Source: Diphasiastrum complanatum (lineage: Eukaryota; Streptophyta; Lycopodiopsida; Lycopodiales; Lycopodiaceae). From it: a stretch of 64,000 bases of DNA. Location of the stretch: NCBI GenBank assembly GCA_029204225.1, contig CM055097.1, positions 15,423,853-15,487,852 of the forward strand, read 5' to 3'. The notes beneath the pieces are model-generated. The model was given only the letters and a program-made list of their open reading frames with translations. It was not told the origin of the DNA and searched no databases. A program made the translations under genes and the position numbers. Of the stretch, positions 49,387-64,000 are shown piece by piece; within the stretch, counting starts at the first letter, position 1; every line of letters starts with the position of its first letter.

Positions 49387-49907
49387 TGTAAGGGAAGCTC
49401 CTTAGATCCTGCTTACAAATCACAAACACAATGATAACACACTATGGAGAAACCACCCAACCAAGTACAAGCATCCAATCAATCTCTAGAAGCCTCACCC
49501 CCAAGCCAAGGAACAAGAAGCATGAAAGTAGAGTGAGAGCCTAGCAATGAATCCAAAAACCATGATGAGGAGTAGAGAGAGTTTGGATCCAATATATAGA
49601 GCCAAAAGCATCTTGGGAACTTAGCCATGCATAGCCCTAAGTTTCCTATACATTAATTAACCTAGAATAGAGTCTTAAGCATGGACCAACTATTCATAGA
49701 ATTGCTATTGATAACTCTACACATGCGTACACTATCTCAAACCTTGTCTAAACTCCATTTAGTGTGTTTTGGGCCTCACAAGGATATTAGTTACTTTTGG
49801 GTCACGTCCAGTATGACATGGCATAACTAACAGCTTGTTTCACTGGAGTACCGTGTATCCAAGACTAGGAGTATATTGTATCCTATGCACTGGTCACAGA
49901 CATAACA
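49387..49907 (-). mobile_element. Gypsy D 3' LTR
   Basis: Starts TGTTATGTCTGTGACC at 49907 and ends CTTCCCTTACA at 49387; 521 bp. The polypurine tract AAGGAGGGAAGAA lies at 49908-49920. Confidence 0.9.
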
Positions 49908-49933
49908 TTCTTCCCTCCTTAAACTGTTTCTAC

Positions 49934-51355
49934 TTAGAAACTAAAATTCGGGAAATTCTTCTTTATGCTATCAACTCTCTCCCACGAATCATCATCCTCA
50001 GTACGACCCTTCCACTGAATCAAGCACTTAGAGATAGAACGATTTCTCAATTGTTTATCTCTAGTTCTGAGCACTTTCTCAGGTTCCAAAGGTACACTAA
50101 GCGACAAATCTTCCAAATGGGATAAATCCTCATCCGATCCAACTGTATCACCATCATGTAGACTTAGTTTCAAATGACTTACATGAAATATTGGTGTGCA
50201 ATCAATTTTTCTTGAAGATCTAGTTCATACGCCAAAGAACCAATTCTACGTACAATCCTGAAAGGTCCACACTAACGGGTAGACAGCTTTTAATGCTTCA
50301 TTGTACGTAACGTCTTAGAATCTTTTGGAATCCTAAGATATACCCAGTCATCAACTTTAAAATCTCTTGGAGATATCTTAAGATCGGTATAGTGTTTAGC
50401 TCTATCCTGAACACTTCGGATACTATCCTTAGCCACTTGCAACATTTCTTGCATATCATGCAAAAAATCAGCAACCTTCTGGATCTTAATAGACTTCGTC
50501 TCAACATTTACTGGAGATCTAGGTTGAAAATCGTATATAAACATAAAAGGACTGTAACCTGTAGCATAATGTTTCCTACTATTATATGAAAACTCAACCA
50601 GTGGGAGATAATCTTCCCAATGAGATTGTTTGTGAGAAACATAAGTCCTCAAAATATCTTCCATAGTTTGATTAGTCCTTTCTGTCTGGCCATCTAATTC
50701 GGGATGATCAGAAGAACTTAAACTCAAAGAAGTTTCCAGTTTATGGAATATTGTTGACCAAAAGTGATCTGTGAACTTAGGATCTCTATCACTAACAATG
50801 TCACTTGGCAGACCATACAACCAAAATAATATTTCAACAAAGATCTGGGCTAAATCAGAAGCCTTTATAGTTCACTTGACTGGTATGAATGCAGCTAACT
50901 TAGTTAACCGATCTACTACAACCCAAATAGAATCATTTTGCCATTGGGTCTTTGGAAGTCCAACTACAAAATCCATAGATATGCTTTCCCATATCTTATC
51001 TGGGATATCTAACGGATGCAACAAACCACCAACCTTATGGCATTCAGCCTTTCCTAGTTGACAGGGTTTGCATTTAACAGCATATGACATACGTCTTGAG
51101 CTTTGGCCAATAAAATTCTCTTTTATCCAAGTCCAGAGTCTTGTGTATACCGGGATGTCCTGCATAGGGTATGTCATGACATTCAAACAAAATCTTACGT
51201 TTGAGATCATCATCACTAGGTACGCAAACCTTTTCCATTCCGAAATAGTAATCCATCTCTGTGGACTGTTCCACAATCTTCTTATGTTTCTTAGTTAGTT
51301 GAGTCCCCTGTGTTTCTGACTGTCCACATTTCTTCCGGCCTGAATAATATTCCAA
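49934..51355 (-). pseudogene. Gypsy D integrase and chromodomain
   Basis: Right to left: the HHCC finger region (CHDIPYAGHPGIHKTL, CKPCQLGKAE), first catalytic motif SISMDFVVGLPKTQ, second SDRDPKFTDHFW, third ELDGQTERTNQTMEDIL, then an SH3-like C-terminal domain (DDWVYLRIPKD). The C-terminal chromodomain (50173-49934) reads EPEKVLRTRDKQLRNRSISK, CLIQWKGRTEDDDSWE. Chromodomains of this kind direct chromoviruses to heterochromatin. One stop lies between the core pieces near 50870 and the frame shifts near 50290. Confidence 0.93.
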
Positions 51356-52765
51356 ATGTGACCAAAATGAAAATCTGATTCATATTTTCCTCTCAGCGAA
51401 AGATATAGATCTGTAGAAATCTGGGTGAATGACAACTCATTCAGTTCACCGATCTGACTAAGAGCATTGGCAACTTGATTAGAGCTGCCTCTTATGTAAC
51501 GGATTTCATGATCAAATTCTTGCATCGATTCAGCCCATCGAGCTTTTCTCCCCCGAAGATCATGTTGATTACAAAAATATTTAAGAGGCTGGTGATCCGT
51601 ATACACTACAAACTTACTACCATACAAGTAGTGTCTCCAGGTTTTAACTGCATGGACTACAACAAACAATTCCTTTTCCTGCATAGCATAACGCAACTGA
51701 GGACCAGTGAATTTTTTGCTTTCAAACCTATCCATTTGTAATAGAACCGCTCCAACTGCAACATCACTTGCGTCCGTTCTCACGACATAAGGTAAATCTG
51801 GATTTGCAATTTGTAACACGGGAGTTGAAACAATCATTGTTTTAAGTTTCTCAAAATATTGATTCAATTCCTTGTTCCAAACAACAGGCAGACTAGGTTG
51901 ATTCCTCTTTTTCTTTTTATTAACAACTCCTTTTGTCAGATTATTAAGCGGTGCTGCTAACTTAGCATAATCCTTAGTAAATCTCTTGAAGAAAAGTGTA
52001 AATCCTAAAAAAACATTTACTTGCCTCACTGTTCCTAGAATTGGCCACTTAGTCACAATCTTGATTTTATCCTCGTCAATCTTGATCCCATTTATTGTGA
52101 TCTTATGACCAAGATAAAACAACTCTTGCTTAAAGAATTCACACTTGGACTCTTTAGCATAGAGTAACTCTCGACAGAGTTTCATCAAGACAATTCTTAA
52201 GTGTTCTACATGTTCCATCAAGGATTTACTGTAAACGAGAATGTCGTCTAAGAATACAACCACAAACTTTCCCAAATGTGGACAAAATAAATCGTTCATC
52301 ATTTGCTGGAATGTTGCTGGAGCATTCGTTAATCCAAATGGCAACACTAGAAACTCATAATGACCAAATCTAGAATGAAATCCTATCTTTTGGACATTTT
52401 TTGACTTAATTCCTATTTGATGGTACCCTGTTCTGAGATCTATCTTGGTGAGATATCGTGTTCCACCCAAGCGATCTACAAGTTCATCCATCCTGGGTAA
52501 TGGATATTTATTCTTTATAGTCACTTTATTAAGCCCCTTGTAATCCACACACATCCGAAAACCACCATCTTTCTTCGCTTTAAGAAGAACAAGAGCGTCT
52601 CATGGTGATTTACTAGGTTGTATATGTCCCATCCTCAGATAGTTTTCTATTTGATTTGAAATCTATGTCTCCTCTTTCTGAGAGAACCTATAAGGTTGTC
52701 TAGAGACAGGTTGACTTCCTGGAATTAACTCAATCCTATGGTCTATGATGATGAAATTCGCAGTC
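51295..52765 (-). pseudogene. Gypsy D reverse transcriptase and RNase H
   Basis: A 419-codon open frame (52554-51295) covers most of RT and RNase H: NKVTIKNKYPLPRMDELVDR, FLVLPFGLTNAPATFQQMMN, catalytic VVVFLDDILVYS, YLGHKIT, then RNase H with RTDASD, KELFVVVHAVKTWRHYL and VYTDHQPLKYF. The start of RT lies in 52854-52663 (DHRIELIPGSQPVSRQPYRF), with a stop between. Homology ends at about 52765. This is the best preserved retroelement enzyme in the window. Confidence 0.95.
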
Positions 52766-53792
52766 GCGAAACAATCGCGAAGGCGAAGGAACCGCGATTC
52801 AACACATTTTGGATGGAGTTCAGATGTGGTCACTGGACACTGCAGCTGAATCACTCCTACAGTCCTCCAGAATGTAGTCAGGCTCTGCTGATCTACGTTT
52901 ATAAATTAATGCAGCATTCAACAGATTCAACCAATGTGAGGAATTGAAATGAATAGGAGAATCAGACACACGAATAACAGCAAACACATTTGCATTCAAG
53001 ATCATACATCACAAAAGGGACATGTGTACAATGGCTACAAGATCATCTATTGATTTTCTCTTATTCTTCAAACACTGCATGCAGATCCATGCAGTGCGTT
53101 GGCGTGAGAGAAATATAGTTCTCTCACGAGTGGATGTCTTGCTTACTAGCGGACTTGTGGGTCACTATGGATCCTGCTCACAGAACTCGTCTCGCACGCA
53201 GGTGGACTTCTTGTCTGTATTTTCATCTTGATTGCTTACTAGCATCAGACTACTTCATACATCTATGTGTATATTCTGTATATTCATATCAAGTATCATC
53301 CAGTAAGTATATAGTCACTCTTTGTAACCTTTTAGATTAGAGTAATTAAGCATCTACAACTAATCAGAAAATTACAAGAGTGGTAGATTAGCCACAACCT
53401 AGAGTATATCTATTGACATCAGGCCATCAGATCAGATATCTGTACTTCTGGGTACTTGCATGATCTTGAGCCTAGAATACAAATACATGGGAAGATCCAA
53501 CATGCAACCTGAATTCCAACTATTTCAAAGTGAATTAACTTGCTGGAAATTTCAGATCCATAACTAGTTTTGAGCTACTCATGCTAAAACTCCAAAAAAG
53601 ACACCAAAATTGATTTCCTAGCACAATTCTCCATAAACCACAATGAAATTTGAGAGAGAGATATGGATCATGCAAATTGAGATTGGGAAGATCCACCAAC
53701 TTGCAACCTTGCTCCTCTCCTTGGATGAGAATACTAGTTGAATACCACCAAGCTCCAATGGAAAGCACCACCTCTCCAAACTTGTAAGCCTT
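52766..53792. other. Non-coding stretch within Gypsy D
   Basis: It replaces gag and protease. The part next to the primer site (about 53520-53792) is probably the element's own leader. The part 52766-53520 is CpG-rich at its left end (TCGCGAAACAATCGCGAA, similar in style to the family-B inverted LTR) and has two strong hairpins at 53073-53128. It may be a fragment of another LTR. No ORF is recognised. Confidence 0.45.
53073..53128. repeat. Two adjacent perfect hairpins
   Basis: CACTGCATG / CATGCAGTG with a 6-nt loop (53073-53096) and, 6 bp later, CGTGAGAGAA / TTCTCTCACG with a 6-nt loop (53103-53128). Confidence 0.9.
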
Positions 53793-53804
53793 GCTCTGAT
53801 ACCA
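53793..53804 (-). promoter_or_regulatory. Primer binding site (tRNA-Met), minus strand
   Basis: Minus-strand TGGTATCAGAGC, one base from the 11-bp LTR stub TGTAAGGGAAG. Confidence 0.85.
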
Positions 53805-53813
53805 CTGTAAGGG

Positions 53814-56425
53814 AAGTAACTATTAAAAATAAATATCCTTTGCCTCATATGGATGATCTGGTAGATCGATTAGGTGGAGCTAAATACTTCACAAAGATAG
53901 ATCTTAGAACCAGATATCATCAGATTAGAATTCTTTTGGATGACATGCAGAAGACTAGTTTTCGGACGAGATTCGGTCACTATGAATTTCTTGTGCTTCC
54001 TTTTGGGTTGACGAATGCACCAGCTACGTTCCAACAGATGATGAACGATCTTTTTCGTCCATATCTAGGGAAGTTTGTGGTTGTATTCGTAGATGATATT
54101 CTCATCTATAGTAGAACACTTAAGGAGCATTTGAGTCATCTTAATACTGTCTTAGATATTCTCAGACGAGAGAAACTCTACGCTAAGGAATCTAAATGTG
54201 AGCTCTTTAAGCATGAGTTGGTGTACCTCGGTCATAAGATCACCCGTAGTGGGTTGGAAATTGACGGAAATAGGTCAAGACAATGCTTGAATGGCCGATA
54301 CCGAAGACAGTTAGAAAAGCTAAATCTTTTTTCGGTTTTACAGTTCTCTTTCATAAGTCAATTGAGGATTATGCTAAAGTGGCAGCACCTTTAAATAATT
54401 TGACTAAAGGCAGAGTTAACAAAAAGAAAAAGAGAGGTCAACCTAGCGAGCCTATTGAATAATGAATTGAACCAATGCTTTGAGAAACTCAAGAAAATGG
54501 TTGCTTCAGCTCCTGTTTTACATATCACGAATCTTGATTTACCTTAGTCGTGCGAACTGACGCAAGTGATTCGGTGATAGGGGCAGTTCTTCTATAGGAG
54601 GATTGGCCAATAGTGTTTGAAAGCAAAAAACTCACGAGGCCTCAGTTGCGTTATACAAGTCAGGAGAAAGAGTTATTTGCTGTGATACATGCACTTAAGA
54701 CCTGGAGGCATTACCTTTATGGTAGTCAATTTATAGTGTATATAGATCACCAACCTCTGAAGTAATTTTGTAATCAGAACGATCTAAGGGGTCATAAAGC
54801 TCGATGGCTTGAGCTTATGGAGGAATTTGATCATGAGATCCAATATGTCAAGGGAAGCTCTAACCAAGTTGCGGATGCCCTTAGTCGGATTGGTGAATTA
54901 AATGAACTTTCATTCACCCAAATTTTCACTGATCCATATCTTTCACTGAGAGAAAAATGTAAATCAGATTCTCGTTCTGGTCCCATCTGGAAGATGGTGG
55001 AGACAGGAAAAAATGAGAATGGAATAGAGATTTACTCACAGGGGTGTCAGGTTCCTAATAAAGATAAGAAGATAGCGGAACATGTTTCTATCCAAGGTGG
55101 GTTACTATTTCGGAATGGAAAAATTTGTGTACCAGCAGATGCTGAGTTTAAAAAGAAGATTCTTTATGAGGTCATGATGTTCCCTGTACAGGTCATCCGG
55201 GTATACACAGGACTTTGGACTTGGTCAAAGAGAGTTTTATTGGCCGAAACTCAAGCCATTTGTCGAGTCTTATGTGATTAATTGTAGACCTTGCCAGTGA
55301 ATGCTTAAAGACTGGAGGGTTGTTACATCCCCTAGATATCCTTCAGAAGCGATGGGAAAGTATATCTATGGATTTTGTGGTTGGACTTCCAAAGACCCAA
55401 CGCCAAAATGATTCTATTTGGGTTGTGATGGACAGGTTGACAAAGTTAGCTACTTGTATACCAGTCAAGTCAATTGCTAAGGCTTCGGATTTAGCCCAGA
55501 TCTTTGTGAAAGATTATTTAGGCTTTATGGATTGCCAAGTGATATAGTTAGTGATAGAGATTCTAAATTTACAGGTCACTTTTGGTCAGCTACTTTGCAT
55601 AACCTTGAATCCTCACTTAGTTTTAGTTCTTCTGATCAACTTGAATCAGATGGCCAGACTGAGAGAACTAATCATATTATGAAGGATATGTTGAGAACTT
55701 ATGTGTCTCACATGCAATCTTAGTGGGAAGATGTATCCTTTAATTGAGTTTGCTTATAACAGTAGAAAACATTATTGGTTATAGTCCGTTTATGATGATG
55801 TACGGTTTTCAACCTAGATTTCCGATAAATGTGGAGACAAAGTCAGTTAAGATCCAGAAAGTTGCAGATTTTTTGCATGATATGCGTGAAAAGTTGCAAG
55901 TGGCCCGTGATTGTATCGGAGTGCTCAGGATAGAGCTAAGCACTATGCCGATCTTAAAAGGTCTCCCAGAGATTTTAAAGTTGATGACTGGGTATATCTT
56001 AGAATACCTAAGGATTCTAAGACTATGAGTACAGGGAAGCATTATAAATTGTCTATGAGATATTGTGGACCGTTTTGGATTATAAAGAAAATTGGCTCTT
56101 TAGCTTACGAACTAGACCTTTAGAACAAGACTATAGCTCACCCTGTGTTTCATGTAGGCCGTTTAAAATTAAGTTTACATGAAGGTGACGTAGTTGGTTC
56201 AGAGGAAGATCTTACCCATTTGGAGGACTCATCGCTTAGTGTTCCTTTGGAACCTGAAAAGGTACTCAGAACCAGAGATAAACAATTGAGAAATCGTTCT
56301 ATCTCTGAGTGCTTGATCAGGTGAAAGGGACGAACTGGGGATGATGATTCATGGGAAGGGTCGAAAGCATAAATAAGAATTAGCTTTCATTTCTAGAGAT
56401 CGAAATGGTTTAAGGGGGGAAGAAT
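53814..56425 (+). pseudogene. Gypsy element F: RT, RNase H, integrase, chromodomain
   Basis: Plus-strand relative of element D, starting inside RT at VTIKNKYPLPHMDDLVDR. The RT is open to about 54290 (LPFGLTNAPATFQQMMNDLF, VVVFVDDILIYS), then shifts. RNase H (54540-54900) has two stops; KELFAVIHALKTWRHYL is visible. The integrase finger (about 55140-55290), SISMDFVVGLPKTQ (55355), SDRDSKFTGHFW (55545) and ESDGQTERTNHIMKD (55650) follow, with frame changes at 55280, 55530 and 55720. The chromodomain end (about 56230-56370) is frameshifted. Everything upstream of RT is absent. Confidence 0.93.
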
Positions 56426-56920
56426 GTTATGTCCATGTCCTATACAAGGGAATTGGACTAATTCCTGACGTGGATAGCCGATCACTCTAGTTGTATGTGG
56501 TTATTAGTTATGCTACGTCATTCTGGATGTGGTCATATTAAACAATTAATAATCATATGAGGGCCCAGACCTATAATTGGACATATGAGCACATGCATGG
56601 TGAAGACTGCTTTAATGCAAGAATAGGAGGTCAATAGCTCAATTTAGGTTGCATGGGAATCCTAAAGGGAATATTATCTCTCTCTTGAGGAGATTAGATC
56701 TAGTGGAAACTCGCCCATCCTCCTATTGTGAATTGTGATTCTTGAGCCAGTTTCTCCTCTCCTCTCTTGTGTCCTTCATTGTGGCTTGGGGGTGGATTGG
56801 TTAGAGTATTGACTAGCCTCTCCATATTGGTTGGGTGGTTCATGCTCCACAGGTGTCCTTTTGGTTTGCATGTGATTGGAATCCTGAAGAACTTCACTTG
56901 GTGGTTCTTATACTCAGTTA
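56425..56920 (+). mobile_element. Gypsy F 3' LTR
   Basis: TGTTATGTCCATGTCC start directly after a TTTAAGGGGGGAAGAA polypurine tract. GGCTTGGGGGTGGATTGG and GGTTGGGTGGTTCATGCTCC match late parts of the other Gypsy LTRs. The end is not certain and may lie anywhere from about 56860 to 56960. Confidence 0.75.
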
Positions 56921-58139
56921 TGCAGGGCTATCCTAATAATCTGCTACAACTTTGAAGTGTTCCCAAGAAGCCTGACATTATCAACCAATAAGTTCTTGAT
57001 TTTACGTAGGCAAATGCTGATCCATGCCTTTCCAAGAATCAAGCGTCAAAGCTGAGGCATTGCAGTGGGACCTGCAACACTATAGGGGAGAGGATAATGT
57101 TAGCTGATGCCATGCCCTTGACGTGTCGATGCAGTGTCTCATCATCCAAAAAGGGTTTCTAGCAGAGATGAACTTGAGAGCCGAGTCTGAGAGCACGAGA
57201 ATTATTAGTGCTAGGAATATTCTGTGAGCCCCATGGTAATTCCCAAAAGATGGAAAGCCATGTGGGAGCTAGTAATTTAGACTCTCTCAACTTGAGTTAT
57301 GTTTTTAATAAAGAGGCCTCCTATTATCTAGTAAGAGGTGGAACTCAAATCCTTATAGATTGGGGTTCACTCTGTTGCAAGAGGTGGACTCCAAATTATG
57401 ATGCAATTGGGTTCTACAGCTCGTGGGTATAGATAGAGGCCTCCACCATGAGTTTTATAGCATGTGTATGTACTGAAATATCGTTGCTTTCTACTTCCAT
57501 TTCCTTCCATGCTCCATCTTCATGCATTTTGTTTGGGTACTGATGTATGAATATGATTGTTGTTGCTTTTTCTCTTAAGGATTGGTTTGGGATTAGCATC
57601 AGATAGATGTGCAGGACTTGGAAATCGATCTACCATTCCACTGAGTTATGATGTTTCCTAGTTTCGGCTCCCTGAGGAGTTTTTGTTACAAATGTTGAGT
57701 GACAATTGTAGCAAGCACTCTGTAGGATTCCTAGTTGTTTAGTTAAAGTGGTGTTGATGACTCTATGATTTTAATATGAGTAGATTAATTTTAGATTTCC
57801 CCTTTTTCTTTGAGTAGAATAGTTTAGCAATAATCTACAGTCTGTAATAATAAAGCAAGAACTGAAACAGAATTGTAGAAGTAGGAAATCGAGTCCTGAT
57901 AGATCACTATCCAAGATGAGGTACCATTGCCAATCAAGGATCGAATCAGCTCGTAGGTGTGCTTTTGACAGGCGGGTACAACACCATTATACTCCAAAAA
58001 TAGAGTCTGTGACTGAACCTATTGCCAAACATATTTGTAGTCACGTTGAACAATGAAGAAGCGCTAACAGTGAAGGAAAGAAGCAGCACTAATGTTGTTG
58101 AGAAGCGAATTCTGTGTGAAACAGACCGTGCGCTAACAT
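56921..58139. other. Intergenic, no gene seen
   Basis: No recognised protein, RNA gene or terminal repeat. A 74-codon plus-strand ORF (57208-57432) is unrecognised. Confidence 0.5.
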
Positions 58140-59695
<1,556 letters not shown>

Positions 59696-59864
59696 GGGTG
59701 TAAGAATATTGAGGGATGACTTTAGAGTGTCAGAATTATCGGTTTTATTGGCAATTGATCAAGCTCTCTCAGTCTCAGGAAACATCATCTAATGGAGCAG
59801 TAGTCCTCATTGCGGCACGTCCATGGTAGAAGGAAAATCGCAATGGTAACTCCGCCATAAGCTC

Positions 59865-60419
59865 TTACTCTTCTCTGTGCTTACTTTCATGTTGCGTCAA
59901 AAGAGAGGATCTACATGTAGGACAAGTAGTTTGATTATGGTTGAGCCATCCATCAAGGCAACGCTTGTGAAATATGTGAGAACAAAATGGTAGCAACCAT
60001 ACAGGATCTTCCTTTTCGTACTCACAAAGGCAAACTGCACAAATTGCATCTTCTTCACAGCAGATGCTCTCCGCAACTACTGAGTCCAGCGTGACGACAG
60101 ATTGTGAGTCCCGTATGTCATCACCATAACTGCGAGAGTGATCCCAGAGGCTTAAGCTGCCTCGCTCATGCTCTGCTTCGATCGAGTTTCCCCAGACTGA
60201 ATCTCTTCTTTCAACGGGTGGCGCAGCATTCCTGAGCTTGATTCCAACCATCTCAAGGACAGAGAAAACACGCTTTCTAATTGCAGCCAAAGAAATAGTT
60301 GCATTCATGAATAAAATAGGAGCAGGCACCTCTAGAGACATAATGTGAAATTCCATCTTCTGGCAACTGCTATGTGAATCAAATATGACGAGGAAGACAA
60401 AGAGGTCCAGAAATCTCAC
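59865..60419 (-). CDS. RING-H2 finger E3 ubiquitin ligase
   Basis: A single-exon gene of 184 codons, or 163 if translation begins at the second Met (60356), which I prefer because MEFHIMSLEVPAPIL starts the hydrophobic N-terminal region seen in plant BRH1/XERICO-like RING proteins. Residues about 30-58 are hydrophobic and may anchor it to a membrane. Residues 65-120 are a variable linker. The RING-H2 is complete: C127, C130, C146, H148, H151, C154, C166, C169 with the conserved Trp158 for E2 binding. It should transfer ubiquitin from an E2 to an unknown target. No stop or frameshift, so it is the one intact-looking cellular gene here. A (GA)n tract lies in the leader. The exact subfamily is not certain. 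Confidence 0.88.
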   Translation of the reverse strand: MRFLDLFVFLVIFDSHSSCQKMEFHIMSLEVPAPILFMNATISLAAIRKRVFSVLEMVGIKLRNAAPPVERRDSVWGNSIEAEHERGSLSLWDHSRSYGDDIRDSQSVVTLDSVVAESICCEEDAICAVCLCEYEKEDPVWLLPFCSHIFHKRCLDGWLNHNQTTCPTCRSSLLTQHESKHREE

Positions 60420-60454
60420 TTGAAAACTTTCTCAAGTCACTCAAATGATCTCTC

Positions 60455-60455
<1 letters not shown>

Positions 60456-60499
<44 letters not shown>

Positions 60500-60910
60500 C
60501 TCTCAATGATCTTTTATTGCTGTAAGAGATGATATTACAACATATGAGCCAATTACTTTTGTTCATGTTCTACTATATAGTAGCCAATGGCACGAGTTAC
60601 CTTCATGAATAAAACCCAGCATTATAAGAAGGAATGAAGAATATTTCCCATTGCCACATGCAAGTCGTGGGTTGAGTGTATTCCTCACCATAGCTAATGG
60701 TACACCATTGGGATGAGGGTGGGGCCTCGCCTCCACCCTTGGAGGAATAAGTTGATTCATAATACCATGAGTGAGGCTAAGTCTCACTCGTCTTCATTGA
60801 CTCCTAAGAGAAGACAAAAAAGACAAAGTCATATCTCAGATGTAGTAGGAACTACATAATTCTAAGATAAATTTGGAGTCTATTGCTTTGGGGTATCTCA
60901 AAAACTTTTG
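60456..60910. repeat. Promoter-proximal tandem unit, copy 1
   Basis: Starts with a (CT)n tract (60456-60496) and continues with TGTAAGAGA, GAGCCAATTACTTTTG, CTACTATATAGTAGCCAATG, CATTATAAGAAGGAATGAAG and GACTCCTAAGAGAAGACAA. The unit recurs as 60911-61485. It covers the leader and promoter of the minus-strand RING gene. Confidence 0.9.
60573..60580 (-). promoter_or_regulatory. TATA box of the RING-H2 gene
   Basis: CTATATAG with an adjacent ATTGG (inverted CCAAT) on the minus strand, about 155-215 bp before the two possible starts. The same pair is repeated at 61083-61090 in the second unit. Confidence 0.5.
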
Positions 60911-63784
<2,874 letters not shown>

Positions 63785-64000
63785 AATGAGATCTCCTTAG
63801 CTTGGACTTTCTCCCTTACAAAATGGTGAGTAATTTCTATGTGTTTTGCTCCTTGCATGATAGACTGGATTGGATGCTATGTGTTGAGCTGAGATGTCAT
63901 CATTGTAGTTGAGTGGAATCTGATCACTTTGAGCTCCTCATTCAACCTCTTGATCCAAAGTAGCTCCTTGGTTGTGTGCTTTAAGAGCCTTGTACTCGGC
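63785..64000 (-). pseudogene. Copia RNase H fragment, runs off the window
   Basis: From the right edge leftwards: AEYKAL, then after a 1-bp shift TTKELLWIKRLNEELKV, then SAQ..ASNPVYHARSK-type sequence and HIEITHHFVREKVQAKEIS. This is the C-terminal RNase H of a Copia element, similar to element A but on the minus strand. The rest of the element lies beyond 64000. At least two frameshifts are visible. Confidence 0.85.

Larger units (their letters stand above)
49387..53816 (-). mobile_element. Chromodomain Gypsy element D, minus strand
   Basis: 3' LTR 49387-49907, polypurine tract, chromodomain, integrase, RNase H, RT (to 52765), a foreign or non-coding stretch (52766-53792), primer site (53793-53804) and the last 11 bp of the 5' LTR (53806-53816, TGTAAGGGAAG). 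Gag and protease are missing. The 11-bp stub matches the LTR end at 49387, proving that both belong to one element. Confidence 0.9.

Overview
The window is a repeat-dominated piece of a land-plant nuclear genome. It contains Ty1/Copia and Ty3/Gypsy retroelements with plant-type tRNA-Met primer sites, a plant-style RING-H2 gene, short GT-AG introns, AT-rich intergenic DNA and many long (GA/CT)n microsatellites. I cannot name the species from the sequence. A Penelope-like reverse transcriptase with a YIDD box is also present, which I remember best from non-flowering plants, but this is a weak clue.

Layout. 0-8.3 kb: intergenic DNA, one unrecognised ORF, a Gypsy integrase stub and a decayed gag-like region. 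8.3-12.3 kb and 22.4-26.4 kb: two copies of a 4-kb block (Penelope-like RT fragment, an unknown ORF, then LTR, primer site and gag-protease of Copia family B). 13.7-15.3 kb: an isolated LTR primer site followed by a curious array of a 13-bp motif at about 69-bp spacing. 15.3-22.7 kb: a minus-strand Penelope-like element split by a Copia element (family A) with a clean target-site duplication. 26.9-28.8 kb: a third family-B Copia copy, inverted against the second, giving a long hairpin-forming locus. 31-36 kb: minus-strand Copia RT/RNase H fragments, a cluster of GC-rich stem-loops, a foldback element and a diverged duplication shared with 58-59.7 kb. 36.1-44.5 kb: a minus-strand Copia element (C) carrying a complete nested Gypsy-type LTR element with target-site duplication. 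49.4-56.9 kb: two related chromodomain Gypsy elements joined head to head.

The most unusual part is the 4-kb island at 45.4-49.4 kb between retroelements. On its minus strand is a five-exon gene (48882 to 47214) whose first exon encodes a divergent histone H3 fold (closest in its loop-1 features to centromeric H3) followed by a basic, proline-rich linker, and whose later exons encode a Ulp1/SENP-type cysteine peptidase domain with His, Gln and Cys of the active site. All four introns keep frame, and only two in-frame stops interrupt it, the first at a Gln codon of the H3 core. A decayed Asp/Asn/Gln-rich gene runs convergently and stops about 20 bp away. I know of no described H3-Ulp1 fusion.

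The only gene that looks fully intact and cellular is the single-exon RING-H2 gene at 59.9-60.4 kb (minus), whose promoter/5' leader unit, with its own (GA)n tract and TATA motif, is tandemly duplicated. Many retroelement ORFs are broken by CAG/CAA/CGA to stop changes, as expected from deamination of methylated cytosines in silenced elements.
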